Counted from the first letter of the stretch, positions 9,331 to 19,128 are shown. The stretch is 64,000 nucleotides of DNA from Thalassoglobus sp. JC818 (GCF_040717535.1 NZ_JBFEFI010000005.1:248001-312000); one strand, 5' to 3'. Numbers and translations are program-made. The notes: generated by a model not told the origin, from the sequence alone.

Positions 9331-9409
9331 TCTACTTGTTCAGTCATCGCGCACTCAGTTACCTAAGCTCTCCTGGAACAACAAGTCAACGATTTGTCGT
9401 TGCAACCGA

Positions 9410-10324
9410 TCACACGTCGCAAACAGCGACAGCTTCGGCGAGTCCGTCCCAGGGATCGCGCGTCGGAATGAATTCCTGACCGACGTATCCAGTGTACCCG
9501 ACTTCGAGCAGCGCCCTCATGATCGGTGGATAGTTGATTTCCTGAGTGTCATCCAGTTCTCCACGGCCGGGGTTTCCAGCTGTGTGAATGTGACCGATCC
9601 AGTCCTTGTGCTCACGAATTCGCCGAATGACGTCGCCATCCATGATCTGGACGTGATAGATGTCGAACAACAGTTTCACGTGAGAGGAGTTCACCTCTTT
9701 GAGAATGTCGATGCAGTAGTCGCAGTGATCTCCCTGATACCCCGGGTGACCGGTCATCGGCTGCGAGGAGTCTCGAGTGTTCAACATCTCCAGACAGACG
9801 GTCACGTTGTTTTTCTCCGCATCCGGAGCAATCTCCTTAAGTCCGGCGACGCAGTTCTCAAAGCCTTCTTCTTTCGAAAGACCGTTGGCCATTCCGGTGA
9901 ACGTGATAACTCGTTCGACTCCGAACTCCTTGCATTGCTGAATTCGCTCACGGAGCACTGCGAGGCACTCATCCCATTCATTGCGATTATTGAAGCCAGT
10001 GCGAAATCCGTGGCTGCCCGCAATTGCACATGTGAGTCCAAACTTCTTCAGAGTTGGCCAATGTTGTGGATCAATCAGCTCAATGCTTTGACATCCAAGC
10101 TTCGCCGCGACCTTGCAGTACTCCTCAACGTCGGGCCAGGTTTTGTTATAGCACCAGTTGACCAGCGACTGTTTGATGCGCTGATTCGAAGCGACAGGCT
10201 CTTTCGTTTCAGCAGACTTTACAGATGCGGACGTTCCGAGAACGGACGCTGCGGCCAAACTTCCAGCCGAAATCTGCATCCACTGACGGCGAGAAAATTC
10301 TGAAGAGTGCGTAGCATCTGACAT
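9410..10324 (-). CDS. Tat-exported sugar phosphate isomerase/epimerase-like TIM barrel
   Basis: A 304-aa member of the xylose-isomerase-like TIM-barrel (AP endonuclease 2) superfamily, closest in appearance to hydroxypyruvate isomerase-type enzymes. The N-terminus carries a Tat signal (SRRQWMQISAGSLAAASVLG), so the enzyme works outside the cytoplasmic membrane. Metal/catalytic signatures are visible: CLEMLNTRD (Glu), LLFDIYHVQIMDGD (Asp and His), IGHIHTAGNPGRGELD (His) and GYVGQEFIPTRDPWDGL (Glu). The substrate is not evident. It sits between the mutL unit and gcvPB, about 250 bases downstream of the latter, and seems a single-gene unit. Confidence 0.85.
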   Translation of the reverse strand: MSDATHSSEFSRRQWMQISAGSLAAASVLGTSASVKSAETKEPVASNQRIKQSLVNWCYNKTWPDVEEYCKVAAKLGCQSIELIDPQHWPTLKKFGLTCAIAGSHGFRTGFNNRNEWDECLAVLRERIQQCKEFGVERVITFTGMANGLSKEEGFENCVAGLKEIAPDAEKNNVTVCLEMLNTRDSSQPMTGHPGYQGDHCDYCIDILKEVNSSHVKLLFDIYHVQIMDGDVIRRIREHKDWIGHIHTAGNPGRGELDDTQEINYPPIMRALLEVGYTGYVGQEFIPTRDPWDGLAEAVAVCDV

Positions 10325-10582
10325 GTTGTGACCTCGTTCTGTTCATTCATCCGCAAATGATGAATCGCTCAGTGATTCTGTGAAACAATGAGTGTATCGT
10401 ATTTGAAAGCGTTGATCGATTCATCGAAGCGATGATCAGAGTCGTCCGCGTCCCCGTGATCATTTCGCTCGTCTGAGTTCCCACGATCCGGCGATCGCAC
10501 GATCAGCGAATGCAAAGCAGTGTGCAAGAAAATGAGCACACTGGCAGCTTGATCGTCGTTGGACGAGACTTGCTTCTGAGCC

Positions 10583-12055
10583 CTAATCTTTCACACAAGC
10601 AGTCCAGCTCAACACTGGGTTTCGGGCGGCTGAGACTTCATCAGGACGGCGAATCGATGTGGACTCAGGAGCTTCGTGCAGTCGCTCTGCTTCCTCGGAG
10701 ATAATCTGCTTGAACGTCTCAAAGAATGCGTCGAGTGTTTCTTTGGACTCAGTCTCCGTCGGCTCAATCATCATGGCCTCTGGAACAACAAGCGGGAAGT
10801 AAACCGTCGGAGCATGGAATCCGTAGTCGAGGAGCCGCTTTGCGATATCCATCGCGGTGATTCCCTTGTCCTCTTTCAACTTCTTCGCCGAAGCGACGAA
10901 TTCGTGCATACACCGATCTGCGTTCGGAACCGGCATCAGCTCTTCGAGTTTAGTTCGCAGATAGTTCGCATTGAGAATCGCATGCTCGGAGACTCTTCGA
11001 AGGCCGTCTGCACCCAAAGTTCGGAGATAGAAATAGCCTCGCAGCAGAATCCCGACGTTCCCAAAGAATGATCTCATTCGACCGATGCTCTTTGGCGGGA
11101 CAGACAGCTCATAGTAGGGCTGGCCGTCTTTTTCGGTCTTCGTCACGACTGGCCCGGGAAGATAATCGGCCAGGAATGAGCGGACAGCAATCGGCCCTGC
11201 CCCAGGCCCACCCGCTCCGTGAGGTCCGGTGAATGTTTTGTGAACGTTGTAGTGCATCATGTCGCCGCCGAAGTCTCCCGGACGAGTAATCCCGAGGATG
11301 GCATTCATGTTTGCACCGTCGATGTACACAAGCCCGCCGACGTCGTGCAGGACCGATGAAATCTTCGCGATGTCTTTTTCGAACAACCCAAGCGTGTTCG
11401 GATTGGTCACCATGAAGACAGCTGTTTGATCGTCGACGGCATTCTTCAAAGCCTCGACGTCGACGAGTCCATTCGACGAAGGAGGAAGCTGAATGCACTC
11501 AAAGCCAGCCAAAGCTGCGCTGGCCGGGTTGGTTCCGTGGGCACTACTTGGGAAGACAACTTTTGTTCGCGATTCTTTTCGATCAGCGAAATAAGCGGAC
11601 GCCACGTGCAGTGCTGCCAATTCCCCCTGAGCCCCGGCAGCGGGTTGAAGTGAAACCGCTGGCAGCCCCGCGATTTCGCCGAGCATTTCCTGGAGTTCGT
11701 AAAGAATTTGAAGCATGCCCTGAGAGTCTTCGACGCGAGCATACGGGTGAAGATCACCGATCCCGTGAAGCTTCGCCAGTCGTTCATGCCGCTTCGGGTT
11801 GTACTTCATCGTACAACTCCCGAGCGGATAAAAGTGAGTGTCAACACACATGTTCAGCGTCGACAGATTCACGTAATGCCGAACGACATCTCCCTCTGAA
11901 AGCTCTGGGAGAGGAGGCGGAGATTTCGCAAGAATGCTCTCCGGCAACAGCTTGGAAAGTTCGGCGGTTGGAACGTCACACTTTGGAAAAGTGGCGGCGC
12001 GACGGCCCTTCTTGGAGAGTTCGAAAATAGAAGCCGTCGCTAAGTTGTTTCGCAT
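10583..12055 (-). CDS. gcvPB: Glycine dehydrogenase (decarboxylating) subunit 2
   Basis: C-terminal half of the split P-protein of the glycine cleavage system, 490 aa. It contains the pyridoxal-phosphate lysine in MHYNVHKTFTGPHGAGGPG and the glycine-rich loop that follows, and starts a conserved block at LGSCTMKYNP. With subunit 1 it decarboxylates glycine and passes the aminomethyl group to the lipoyl arm of GcvH. It lies 140 bases downstream of gcvPA, same strand. gcvT, the aminomethyltransferase, is not in this window, so the system is completed elsewhere. Confidence 0.95.
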   Translation of the reverse strand: MRNNLATASIFELSKKGRRAATFPKCDVPTAELSKLLPESILAKSPPPLPELSEGDVVRHYVNLSTLNMCVDTHFYPLGSCTMKYNPKRHERLAKLHGIGDLHPYARVEDSQGMLQILYELQEMLGEIAGLPAVSLQPAAGAQGELAALHVASAYFADRKESRTKVVFPSSAHGTNPASAALAGFECIQLPPSSNGLVDVEALKNAVDDQTAVFMVTNPNTLGLFEKDIAKISSVLHDVGGLVYIDGANMNAILGITRPGDFGGDMMHYNVHKTFTGPHGAGGPGAGPIAVRSFLADYLPGPVVTKTEKDGQPYYELSVPPKSIGRMRSFFGNVGILLRGYFYLRTLGADGLRRVSEHAILNANYLRTKLEELMPVPNADRCMHEFVASAKKLKEDKGITAMDIAKRLLDYGFHAPTVYFPLVVPEAMMIEPTETESKETLDAFFETFKQIISEEAERLHEAPESTSIRRPDEVSAARNPVLSWTACVKD

Positions 12056-12195
12056 AATGCACCGTGGAAATCGTTGAGTTCAAATTGATGCGGATGTCTT
12101 CGACCGTCTGAGATCGGGCCGCGTTCCCAGGTTGTCGAAGTCTGTTTTGAAGGCTTCGAAACAGGAGCGAGGCGACCACTGATGTCTCGACGGAA

Positions 12196-13536
12196 TCACT
12201 CCTTCAACGCAGACACCAGCGCGTCAATCTGGTCTTTTGTTCGGGTCTCTGTCACAGCGATCAGAACCGAATCCTGCGCGGACTCAGGAGCTCCTGGGAA
12301 CTGCTTGAGTGAAGGCCCGATATCGAAGCCTGCATCTGCAGCCCGCTGGACAAGTTTGTCAGGATTTCCGGAATAGCTGAGTGTGAATTCCTTGAAGAAG
12401 GGACCATCAAAAGCCAGTGCCAGACCATCCACTTCTTGAAGCCGTTCGGCAGCATAGTGAGCCTTTTGACAACTCAAGGTCGCAGCTTCACGGAGCCCCT
12501 CAGGTCCCATCAACGAGAGATAAACCGTCGCTCGCAGTGCAAGCAATCCCTGGTTTGTACAAATATTGCTCGTCGCTTTGTCTCGACGAATGTGTTGTTC
12601 ACGTGTCTGCAAACCGAGCACGTAGCACTGTTTGCCATCGCGGTCTTTCGCAAGCGAAATCAATCGGCCCGGCATTTTGCGAACGAATTCTTCTCGGCAA
12701 GCGAGCACACCCAAATAAGGGCCGCCGTACTGCAGCGGAATTCCCAGTGATTGTCCTTCAGCAACTCCGATATCGGCTCCGTAATCGGCCGGACGTTTCA
12801 GGACTCCGAGGCTTAGAGGATCGAACGAAACGACCGAAAGTGCTCCGTGCTCTCGTGCGATTTCACAGATCTCTTCTCCAGGTTCGATGCACCCGAAGAA
12901 ATTCGGTTGCTGAAAGACAACACAAGCCACCTGATCATCGATGACTTCCTTCAGTCGGTTCAGATCCGTGACACCATTCACAGTGGGGATCGTAATGACT
13001 TCAGTATCGAGCTCACGAGTGTATGTCTCAACTACCTGACGAAACTCTGGGTGAACGCCTTCGGACAGCAGGATCTTCCCTTCACGGCGGGTCACCCGCA
13101 TGGCCATGAATGCTGCTTCGCTGACTGCCGTTCCCCCTTCGTAAAGGCTGGCGTTCGAGACATCAAAACCAGTCAAAGCACAGATGAGCGACTGGTATTC
13201 GAAGAATGCTTGCAGCGAACCCTGACTCGCTTCCGGCTGATACGGTGTGTAGGCGGTATAAAACTCACCACGACCGGCAATTTCGTCGACAACAGCGGGA
13301 ACGAAGTGGTCATACGCTCCGCCGCCTCGAAAGCAGACTCGATCGCAATGATTCAAAGCTGCCAGACGGGTGAGATGCTGTTGCAAATCAAGTTCTGTCA
13401 TCGGTTCTGGTAAATCGAGCTTGCCTTTCAATTGGAGGTCGGCCGGAACCTGCTCAAGCAGTTGCTCAATGTTTTCGCAGCCGATGACGTCCAGCATTTC
13501 CCGTTCTTGTTCGGGAGTGTTGTAAAGGTATCCCAC
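12196..13536 (-). CDS. gcvPA: Glycine dehydrogenase (decarboxylating) subunit 1
   Basis: N-terminal half of the split P-protein, 446 aa, the partner of gcvPB in the decarboxylating heterotetramer. Recognisable blocks are the start (MGYLYNTPEQEREML), FRGGGAYDHFVPAVVDEI, AYTPYQPEASQG and YEGGTAVSEAAFMAMRV, all typical of bacterial GcvPA. The start is a GTG with GGAAAG about eight bases upstream. gcvPB follows at 140 bases; gcvH lies upstream after an unusually long 643-base gap. Confidence 0.94.
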   Translation of the reverse strand: MGYLYNTPEQEREMLDVIGCENIEQLLEQVPADLQLKGKLDLPEPMTELDLQQHLTRLAALNHCDRVCFRGGGAYDHFVPAVVDEIAGRGEFYTAYTPYQPEASQGSLQAFFEYQSLICALTGFDVSNASLYEGGTAVSEAAFMAMRVTRREGKILLSEGVHPEFRQVVETYTRELDTEVITIPTVNGVTDLNRLKEVIDDQVACVVFQQPNFFGCIEPGEEICEIAREHGALSVVSFDPLSLGVLKRPADYGADIGVAEGQSLGIPLQYGGPYLGVLACREEFVRKMPGRLISLAKDRDGKQCYVLGLQTREQHIRRDKATSNICTNQGLLALRATVYLSLMGPEGLREAATLSCQKAHYAAERLQEVDGLALAFDGPFFKEFTLSYSGNPDKLVQRAADAGFDIGPSLKQFPGAPESAQDSVLIAVTETRTKDQIDALVSALKE

Positions 13537-14179
13537 TGATTTCTTTCCCAGTCAGCATTGATCGATCGAGAACGTAACCCGATTCGATTGCAAAAACACA
13601 CAGACCGCATCCGTCTCAGTTCTGTGCTTCGTTAATTTCCAATTTCCAATTGAAGAGCCGGACACTTCGTACTCGCACTGAAACATTCTTCCGCGATGCT
13701 TCGTGTGCCTGCCTCTAGGCAGAAGGTGAGCAGGTGATCAAATGATCTTCATTCTTAACCGCAAGGATTGGCCGATGAAAACAGTTCCCTGCGAATTACT
13801 CGCTCGATTCAGCGAAAAAGTCGATCCGTGAGTTTCCGCACAGCAGAATGAACAGTTCGATGCGTGCTTCATATTCGCATCGACTGATTTGAAATGACGG
13901 ACGATTCGAAATCGTGCTCCTCACACAAACCAATTTCGCTGATTCAAACCGACTCAGCCAGACAGTCAAACCGAGTGTTTCGCCCGCCGAATGTGCTAAA
14001 CACAGCGAGCGAGTGAACCGCGTTCAAAGCAGTTCTTCTCGCTCTTGCGACAGGCTGCAACCGAGAACAAATGAAACTCGAGAACAAGTTGTCTTTTCTG
14101 TGCACTCGCTTGCGCGGTCTCACTCGCTGTAAACCTGAGCTTCTCGAGCGAGTCAGTGCAAACTAAGTACGAAGTTGTT
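13537..14179. other. Long gap between gcvH and gcvPA
   Basis: A 643-base stretch inside what would otherwise be a gcvH-gcvPA-gcvPB run. No gene is convincing. I looked for the tandem glycine-riboswitch core on the minus strand and did not recognise it. The only clear structure is the inverted repeat at 14002-14130, close to the gcvH stop. Confidence 0.5.
14002..14130. repeat. Spaced inverted repeat downstream of gcvH
   Basis: The left arm at 14002-14022 (acagcgagcgagtgaaccgcg) and the right arm at 14113-14130 (cgcggtctcactcgctgt) are complementary over most of their length, with a four-base insertion and a two-base mismatch. About 90 bases separate them. On the minus strand the structure begins some 50 bases after the gcvH stop, so it could be a transcript-end or processing structure, or a dispersed palindromic element. 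There is no terminator-like T-run beside either arm. Confidence 0.5.
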
Positions 14180-14560
14180 CTAGTGACTCTCACACGATTT
14201 CTGATAAGCCTCGTAGTCCATCAAAGAACTCAACTCATCAGCATTCTCAACTTTGATTTTGATAATCCAACCGTTGCCGAAGGGATCGTCTGAGAGTGGC
14301 GCGGGATCATCTTCCAGAACCGAATTGACTTCAACAATCTCGCCGCCCACAGGAGCATAGAGATCACTGACAGCCTTCACACTCTCGACTTCGCCAAAGA
14401 CTTCCCCAGCGGAGAAGGACTTACCTGAGTTGGGTAACTCAACGTGAACAACGTCGCTCAATTCTTTCACTGCAAATTCGCTGATTCCAATCGTCGCGAT
14501 CTCGCCGTCGACGGAAACCCACTCGTGAGTCTTTGCAAATTTCAGGGATGATGGATCCAC
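14180..14560 (-). CDS. gcvH: Glycine cleavage system H protein
   Basis: Lipoyl carrier of the glycine cleavage system, 126 aa. The lipoylation hairpin is intact (GEVESVKAVSDLYAPVGGEIVEVN, Lys in ESVKAVS), as are the N-terminal HEWVSVDGEIATIGIS and the C-terminal WIIKIKV. The start is a GTG at 14558-14560 with AGGAG six bases upstream. It follows rpiB by 92 bases in the same direction. Unlike the lipoyl-like protein at 4009, this one keeps its acceptor lysine; a lipoate/octanoate transferase is encoded at 38284. Confidence 0.95.
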   Translation of the reverse strand: MDPSSLKFAKTHEWVSVDGEIATIGISEFAVKELSDVVHVELPNSGKSFSAGEVFGEVESVKAVSDLYAPVGGEIVEVNSVLEDDPAPLSDDPFGNGWIIKIKVENADELSSLMDYEAYQKSCESH

Positions 14561-14652
14561 TCGTTTCTCCTGGACAATGACGAAGAGTTGTGCTCGTCTG
14601 GCAGTTTTTAGTCGTGTTGAGTCAACGCGCCAATGATTACGGGACTTGTTTT

Positions 14653-15138
14653 TCAGCAGCTCGGTTCGTGCGTCTGATCGCCGGTCGGCTGACAGCCATT
14701 ACGAAGCTCGATCGACGAGATTTTTTCAATTCTCCGCTGATGTCGGCCCCCTTCGAATTCCGTCTTCAACCAGATCTCCACAATTCGTCCCAGGAGTCGA
14801 TCCCCCAACATATCAGCGGAAAGACACATGATGTTCGTGTCGTTGTGCCGTCGACTGTATTCAGCGGTGACATCGTCATGGCACGTTGCCGCTCGGACCC
14901 CGCGAAACTTGTTCGCAGCGATGCACATCCCGACTCCAGTTCCACAGATCAGGATTCCTCGATCGACCTGACCAGTTGCCACTGCTTCAGCCACCTTCGC
15001 TGCAAAATCGGGATAGTCAACGCTCTCATCTTCAAAGGGGCCGAAATCGATCGCTTCGTAACCGATTTCCTCCAATTGAGAAAGAATCTGCCCTTTCACC
15101 CGTACGCCGCGATGGTCGCTGGCCAGTGCTACTTTCAT
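14653..15138 (-). CDS. rpiB: Ribose-5-phosphate isomerase B
   Basis: Interconverts ribose 5-phosphate and ribulose 5-phosphate in the pentose phosphate pathway. The 161-aa protein has the RpiB/LacAB signature: MKVALASDHRGV at the start, DYPDFAAKVAEAV, ILICGTGVGMCIAANK (with the active-site Cys in GTG-GM context) and the HNDTNIMCLSADMLG block. The ATG at 15136-15138 has GGAGGG eight bases upstream and starts right at the conserved MKVAL; a further 16 in-frame residues upstream are ignored. The tail (last ~15 residues) is unusually polar. Confidence 0.93.
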   Translation of the reverse strand: MKVALASDHRGVRVKGQILSQLEEIGYEAIDFGPFEDESVDYPDFAAKVAEAVATGQVDRGILICGTGVGMCIAANKFRGVRAATCHDDVTAEYSRRHNDTNIMCLSADMLGDRLLGRIVEIWLKTEFEGGRHQRRIEKISSIELRNGCQPTGDQTHEPSC

Positions 15139-15468
15139 TCCAACATCCCTCCAAAAATCGGTCGAAACCGAATCAGATCTGATCACTGAATTCCAGTGCG
15201 ATCACTCCTCGTCAAATGCTGTCGACAACTTGACACAACCGAGCGATCTAAAACGCAAATGAGTCCCAACAAGAATGCTCTTTCGACACTCATCTCTGCG
15301 AACAAAACTGACATCGCCGTCTGATGGCGTGTGAAAATTCTGGAAAATCAGTTCAACTTTTGTTTTAAACCATTTTGATGGTGACTCGTCAGTCCCCTGA
15401 ATTCGTGACATCCGATGAGGGGCTGCATTTGTTCTTGTGATTCGTCGCCAGCCAGAGATGAAACATCA
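15139..15468. other. Intergenic gap between the YrdC-phosphatase gene and rpiB
   Basis: 330 bases with no gene I can support; the few short frames have unremarkable composition. It includes the rpiB ribosome-binding site. No clear terminator hairpin was seen. Confidence 0.45.
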
Positions 15469-16566
15469 CTAGCTGGGCGTCGACAGTAGATTTTGTAAAC
15501 AACTCTCAATCTCGGAACGACACCGAGAGTACTCTTCGGGTCCTCCTCCGATTGGATCGGAGACATCCCGCTTTTCGTGTGACAACAATCGTGCCTTTCC
15601 TTCCAATTCGGGGAAAGCACCCAAGATTGCTTCGAGATGATGACGAGTCATGGCCAGAATATGGTCGCTGTGGAATAGCAGTTCCTCAGTGACCGGCTGA
15701 CTCTCATGTGAGCTCAGATCGACTCCCGCTTCTTTAAGCAATTCAATTGCCTCCGGGGCCGCTGGGGCTCCGGGGTATGCTGATAAACCTGCTGAAACGA
15801 CAGCATATCCGCGATCCAAAAGCTCATCTTCCTGACACTTCAACTGCTCCGCAAGCATCTTTCGAAACAGCCCCTCCGCCATTGGGCTGCGACAGGTATT
15901 TCCGGTACAGACGAAAAGATAGACTTCACCGTTCATACGATCTAACACTCGCTGACTGACTGCTCCTGAGCGGATGACTTCGAACTGACCGTCTTTAACG
16001 GCTGCGACTGTCGGTCCCTCGGGATATCTCGGTTCCGAAGACTCGATTGCAACACTCACGCTGTGCACGTCTTCAGGAAGTTTGTGACTGCCCGGGATCA
16101 ACAAGCCCAGTGCAGGACTGGTCCCACTCTCGAGCAAAAAACGGCAGAACGAGTTCCCAGGAACACACAATGCCCGACCATGTTTGCTCAAACCCCAGGC
16201 AACGTGTGTTTCGTTCCAGTTCTTCGTCAGACGTTCGGGTTCTTCGCTTCCCACCTGCAGAATGACCGGCCCCGGCCAGCATCTTCGCGAGAGCTTTTCA
16301 AATGTTGTGGAAGAAGTCTGCACGCAATCATCAGCCGAACTTGCATCGGCCAACGCAACAAACGGGATCCCCGCTGGCATCTGAGCGGTCAATTGCCCCA
16401 GCGACTCCCCGGCGGCGGCTTGCTCCGGTTTCCCCAGAACAAGGACTCCAACTTCATCCGGCACCGCGATGAGTCGTCCTGCTTCCAGTTCAGCGACCGC
16501 AGCGCGCACAACATCCTCGTACGAGGTGATTCCGTCGAGATCGATTCGTTGCGGCATCCGGGACAC
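15469..16566 (-). CDS. Fusion: degenerate YrdC/Sua5-like domain plus low-molecular-weight phosphatase
   Basis: A 365-aa two-domain protein. Residues about 10-205 resemble the YrdC/Sua5 fold (threonylcarbamoyl-AMP synthase): VVRAAVAELEAGRLIAVPDEVGVLVLG, CWPGPVILQV and the late RSGAVS, but the substrate motif PTETVYGLG is replaced by PDEVGVLVLG, so catalysis is doubtful. Residues about 214-362 are a low-molecular-weight protein tyrosine phosphatase with an intact P-loop, CTGNTCR at 220-226, SPMAEG after it, and the general-acid Asp in DVSDPIGG (337). The phosphatase should be active on phosphotyrosine, or on phosphoarginine as in McsB-counteracting YwlE; the target is unknown. The gene is upstream of rpiB but separated by 330 bases. 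Confidence 0.82.
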   Translation of the reverse strand: MSRMPQRIDLDGITSYEDVVRAAVAELEAGRLIAVPDEVGVLVLGKPEQAAAGESLGQLTAQMPAGIPFVALADASSADDCVQTSSTTFEKLSRRCWPGPVILQVGSEEPERLTKNWNETHVAWGLSKHGRALCVPGNSFCRFLLESGTSPALGLLIPGSHKLPEDVHSVSVAIESSEPRYPEGPTVAAVKDGQFEVIRSGAVSQRVLDRMNGEVYLFVCTGNTCRSPMAEGLFRKMLAEQLKCQEDELLDRGYAVVSAGLSAYPGAPAAPEAIELLKEAGVDLSSHESQPVTEELLFHSDHILAMTRHHLEAILGAFPELEGKARLLSHEKRDVSDPIGGGPEEYSRCRSEIESCLQNLLSTPS

Positions 16567-16761
16567 ATCAATGAACTGTGATAAGACTGACGATTCGTCA
16601 GTCCCTAATCGTATCTCAGCCCGAACGCATGTTCAACTGGCGACGTTTATCGCTTCTTTCGTCGCGAGCACTTCAACAGGACACTTCGCAACTCGCGGAA
16701 AAGTGACCTTACGTGAAGCGGCCACAGCGCCCTCTCCTGTGGAGTCACCCCCAGCTACGTT

Positions 16762-19128
16762 TCAGTCGGTCACCGCTTCCGACAAGACCTGGGAATAGTA
16801 TTCACGAGCCTGATCGTACGCCTTCTCAGCTTCTGCTCGTTCGGATTCACGAATCATCGGCGATTTGGACTTCCAGCAGACGTCGACACTGTCTCGACAC
16901 CATTCAGCGCTGCGGCGGCTCGCTCGAATCGGCTTCCCGTCGACTTCGACGAAAACTGGATTCGTGTGGCAGGACGGAAGAATCCGCACTGCAACCCAGC
17001 TGGACTGATCGAGCTGTGTTTCGAACTTCAGATCATTGATTTCGCCATCAGCCTCAATTTCGACACGCTCAGCGACCTGTCCATTCACGATGAGTTCAAC
17101 CGGAACTTTTCGAGTAGCGCCGACACGACACCTCTCGATGTGCCAGTACGGTTTCTGATCCAGTCGACGCTGGCGTATCAATTGAGCGGTCGTTGATGGT
17201 TCTGATTCAAGCAGAGCAGCAACCTCACATTGGACGGTGACAAGGCCAGCTTCTTTGAGTTCAAGTTGACTGATCTCGCCGGAAGTTCCCGGTTCTCCGA
17301 CAGCCACATCATTGACGCGGAAGTTCATCAGATGACTGAGACCGTCTCCGCAGTAGCTTCTTCCATCTTTCACTCCCTGAATCCAGGTATCGAAATTGAC
17401 TGGGCCGTCGCCATCTTGTTTGACGTAAATTCTACCGAGCCCAACTCGGTCCCCGTAAATGCAGGGGAAGTCGGTTTCTCCGCTGATGCGAGAACGCAAC
17501 CCGCAATTCAACGTGTGGTACCAGATATTGAGTTCCCAGATCGCCGGAGTGTCAACCGCCGAGATAAAGTCACACACCCCATGAGCAGCTGTGACGATGT
17601 ATTCGTTGGCTCCAATTCCATCAAAGGGAGGGATTTCATAGTCGGGCAGTGTCGCGACAGCACTTCCCTGAACCTGTTGATTCGCCCCTGACCTTAGGCG
17701 TTGACCATTTGGGCCAACATCGGGAAGGGCAAGTCCCCAACCTGAGTGGCTATATCCGACGACACCTCCTTGTTCTTTTCCCCATTTGAGAACCGGAAGC
17801 GTCCAGCTGGGCCATTCTTCGATCAGTGTTGTCCCGGGGTAGTCGTCTTCAATCAGGCGAAGAAGACACAGATGCCCGGCGTGAGAAGACGGAAAACCAC
17901 TGACTTCCACGTCGTACCGCATCAGATACTTCTCTGTTGAAAGTTCGTGAGTGGCCCCTTCAAAGTATTCTTTCTGCGTGTACCAGCATGGTCCCCAGCT
18001 GAGAACGCACCCCACGTTCAAGTCTTCGCCCAGAATGTGCCGCATCATATCTTCCGGTCCAACACCTTCCGTCGGGCTGTCATAGTGAGCACACCCGGCA
18101 GCATGAACGTGATGATCGCCCGAAATCCATCCCTTCTTGGCGGGATGAATCCAACGTGTCAGCTGGAATGGAACTCTCTGGTTTGGAGATGCGGAGACGG
18201 TGAAACTTGTCCGTTCGACTTCGTACTCCGGGCCACGTGAGATCGCCACGGTGTAGTCCCCCGGTGGGAGGCGAACGGTTTCGCCATCTTGTCGGTAGAC
18301 CTGCTCGTGAAAGAAAAAGTCTGGAGCGAGTCGTTTTGAAGGATTCGGATATACACGGCCGAATCGATCCCGGATGACGAGAGCTGCCATGGTTGGAGAA
18401 CCATCGTGATCGAGAATTCCAAGCGTCACTTCAACTGCTGGTTGACACTCAAACAAAATTGGGACGGAGTTGCGGAAGCCAATGTCCTGTGTTCCCTGAC
18501 CGACATGAAATGAAATCTGAGCTTCCCGCTTCCCGGTATCCCGCGAGTACAGCTGCGCGATTCGATATTCGAGTTCCAATCCAGAGAGCCTTCCCCGCAT
18601 CGGCTGCGAATCGTACATCGAGACATCGAGAAATCTCCGCTCGACTTCGGGGCGATCGATCAGATCCTGATCGGTCTTGGGACGCTGTCGCGCTCCGCGG
18701 CCTCGCTCGTAGACGGCGAGGGCATTCGGGCTTTCAATCGCCAGTTTCGGATTGATTCCAGCCTCGTTGTGAACTTTGACCAGAAACGACCGCCAGCCGT
18801 GCTCCATCAATTCCTTCGGGCAGGGCCCCTCTGAAACTTTGACACGACTCTCCGCATTAATATGCACTCCAGCGAGACAGTGCGGGTCCAGCACATCCTG
18901 AATCGCTTCGGTCACTTCTCGATCGGTTTCTAACTCAAAAGCTGCACTGAGAGCCTGCTTCTCTTCGGCGGAAAGTGGTTCGCCGATGAAGTCCAGTGTC
19001 TCGACCAGACGTTTCGTCGCTTCAATCAATGGTTGACGCTCAACGCGTACGACTTCCGGGAAGTCCTGACTGAACGCCACGGAAACCGAACCCAAGACAC
19101 AGCACGTGATGACTAATCCTCGAAACAT
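16762..19128 (-). CDS. Secreted CehA/McbA-like metallohydrolase
   Basis: A 788-aa exported protein with a signal peptide (MFRGLVITCCVLGSVSVAFS). The middle holds a PHP-like metal centre of the CehA/McbA type: WISGDHHVHAAGCAHYDSP (about residue 340), GGVVGYSHSGWGL and the TAAHGVCDFIS region supply His/Asp ligands. The N-terminal 300 residues and C-terminal 200 residues are beta-rich and not assigned. The carbaryl hydrolase CehA is one known member but planctomycete copies are numerous and mostly untested, so the substrate is open. It lies 36 bases downstream of the DUF1501 gene on the same strand, suggesting one transcript with the PSD1/DUF1501 pair. Confidence 0.78.
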   Translation of the reverse strand: MFRGLVITCCVLGSVSVAFSQDFPEVVRVERQPLIEATKRLVETLDFIGEPLSAEEKQALSAAFELETDREVTEAIQDVLDPHCLAGVHINAESRVKVSEGPCPKELMEHGWRSFLVKVHNEAGINPKLAIESPNALAVYERGRGARQRPKTDQDLIDRPEVERRFLDVSMYDSQPMRGRLSGLELEYRIAQLYSRDTGKREAQISFHVGQGTQDIGFRNSVPILFECQPAVEVTLGILDHDGSPTMAALVIRDRFGRVYPNPSKRLAPDFFFHEQVYRQDGETVRLPPGDYTVAISRGPEYEVERTSFTVSASPNQRVPFQLTRWIHPAKKGWISGDHHVHAAGCAHYDSPTEGVGPEDMMRHILGEDLNVGCVLSWGPCWYTQKEYFEGATHELSTEKYLMRYDVEVSGFPSSHAGHLCLLRLIEDDYPGTTLIEEWPSWTLPVLKWGKEQGGVVGYSHSGWGLALPDVGPNGQRLRSGANQQVQGSAVATLPDYEIPPFDGIGANEYIVTAAHGVCDFISAVDTPAIWELNIWYHTLNCGLRSRISGETDFPCIYGDRVGLGRIYVKQDGDGPVNFDTWIQGVKDGRSYCGDGLSHLMNFRVNDVAVGEPGTSGEISQLELKEAGLVTVQCEVAALLESEPSTTAQLIRQRRLDQKPYWHIERCRVGATRKVPVELIVNGQVAERVEIEADGEINDLKFETQLDQSSWVAVRILPSCHTNPVFVEVDGKPIRASRRSAEWCRDSVDVCWKSKSPMIRESERAEAEKAYDQAREYYSQVLSEAVTD

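Noticed and set aside
13537-14179. Glycine riboswitch ahead of gcvPA
   Set aside because: I looked for the conserved glycine-aptamer core on the minus strand and could not find it by eye. A covariance search could still find a diverged copy.
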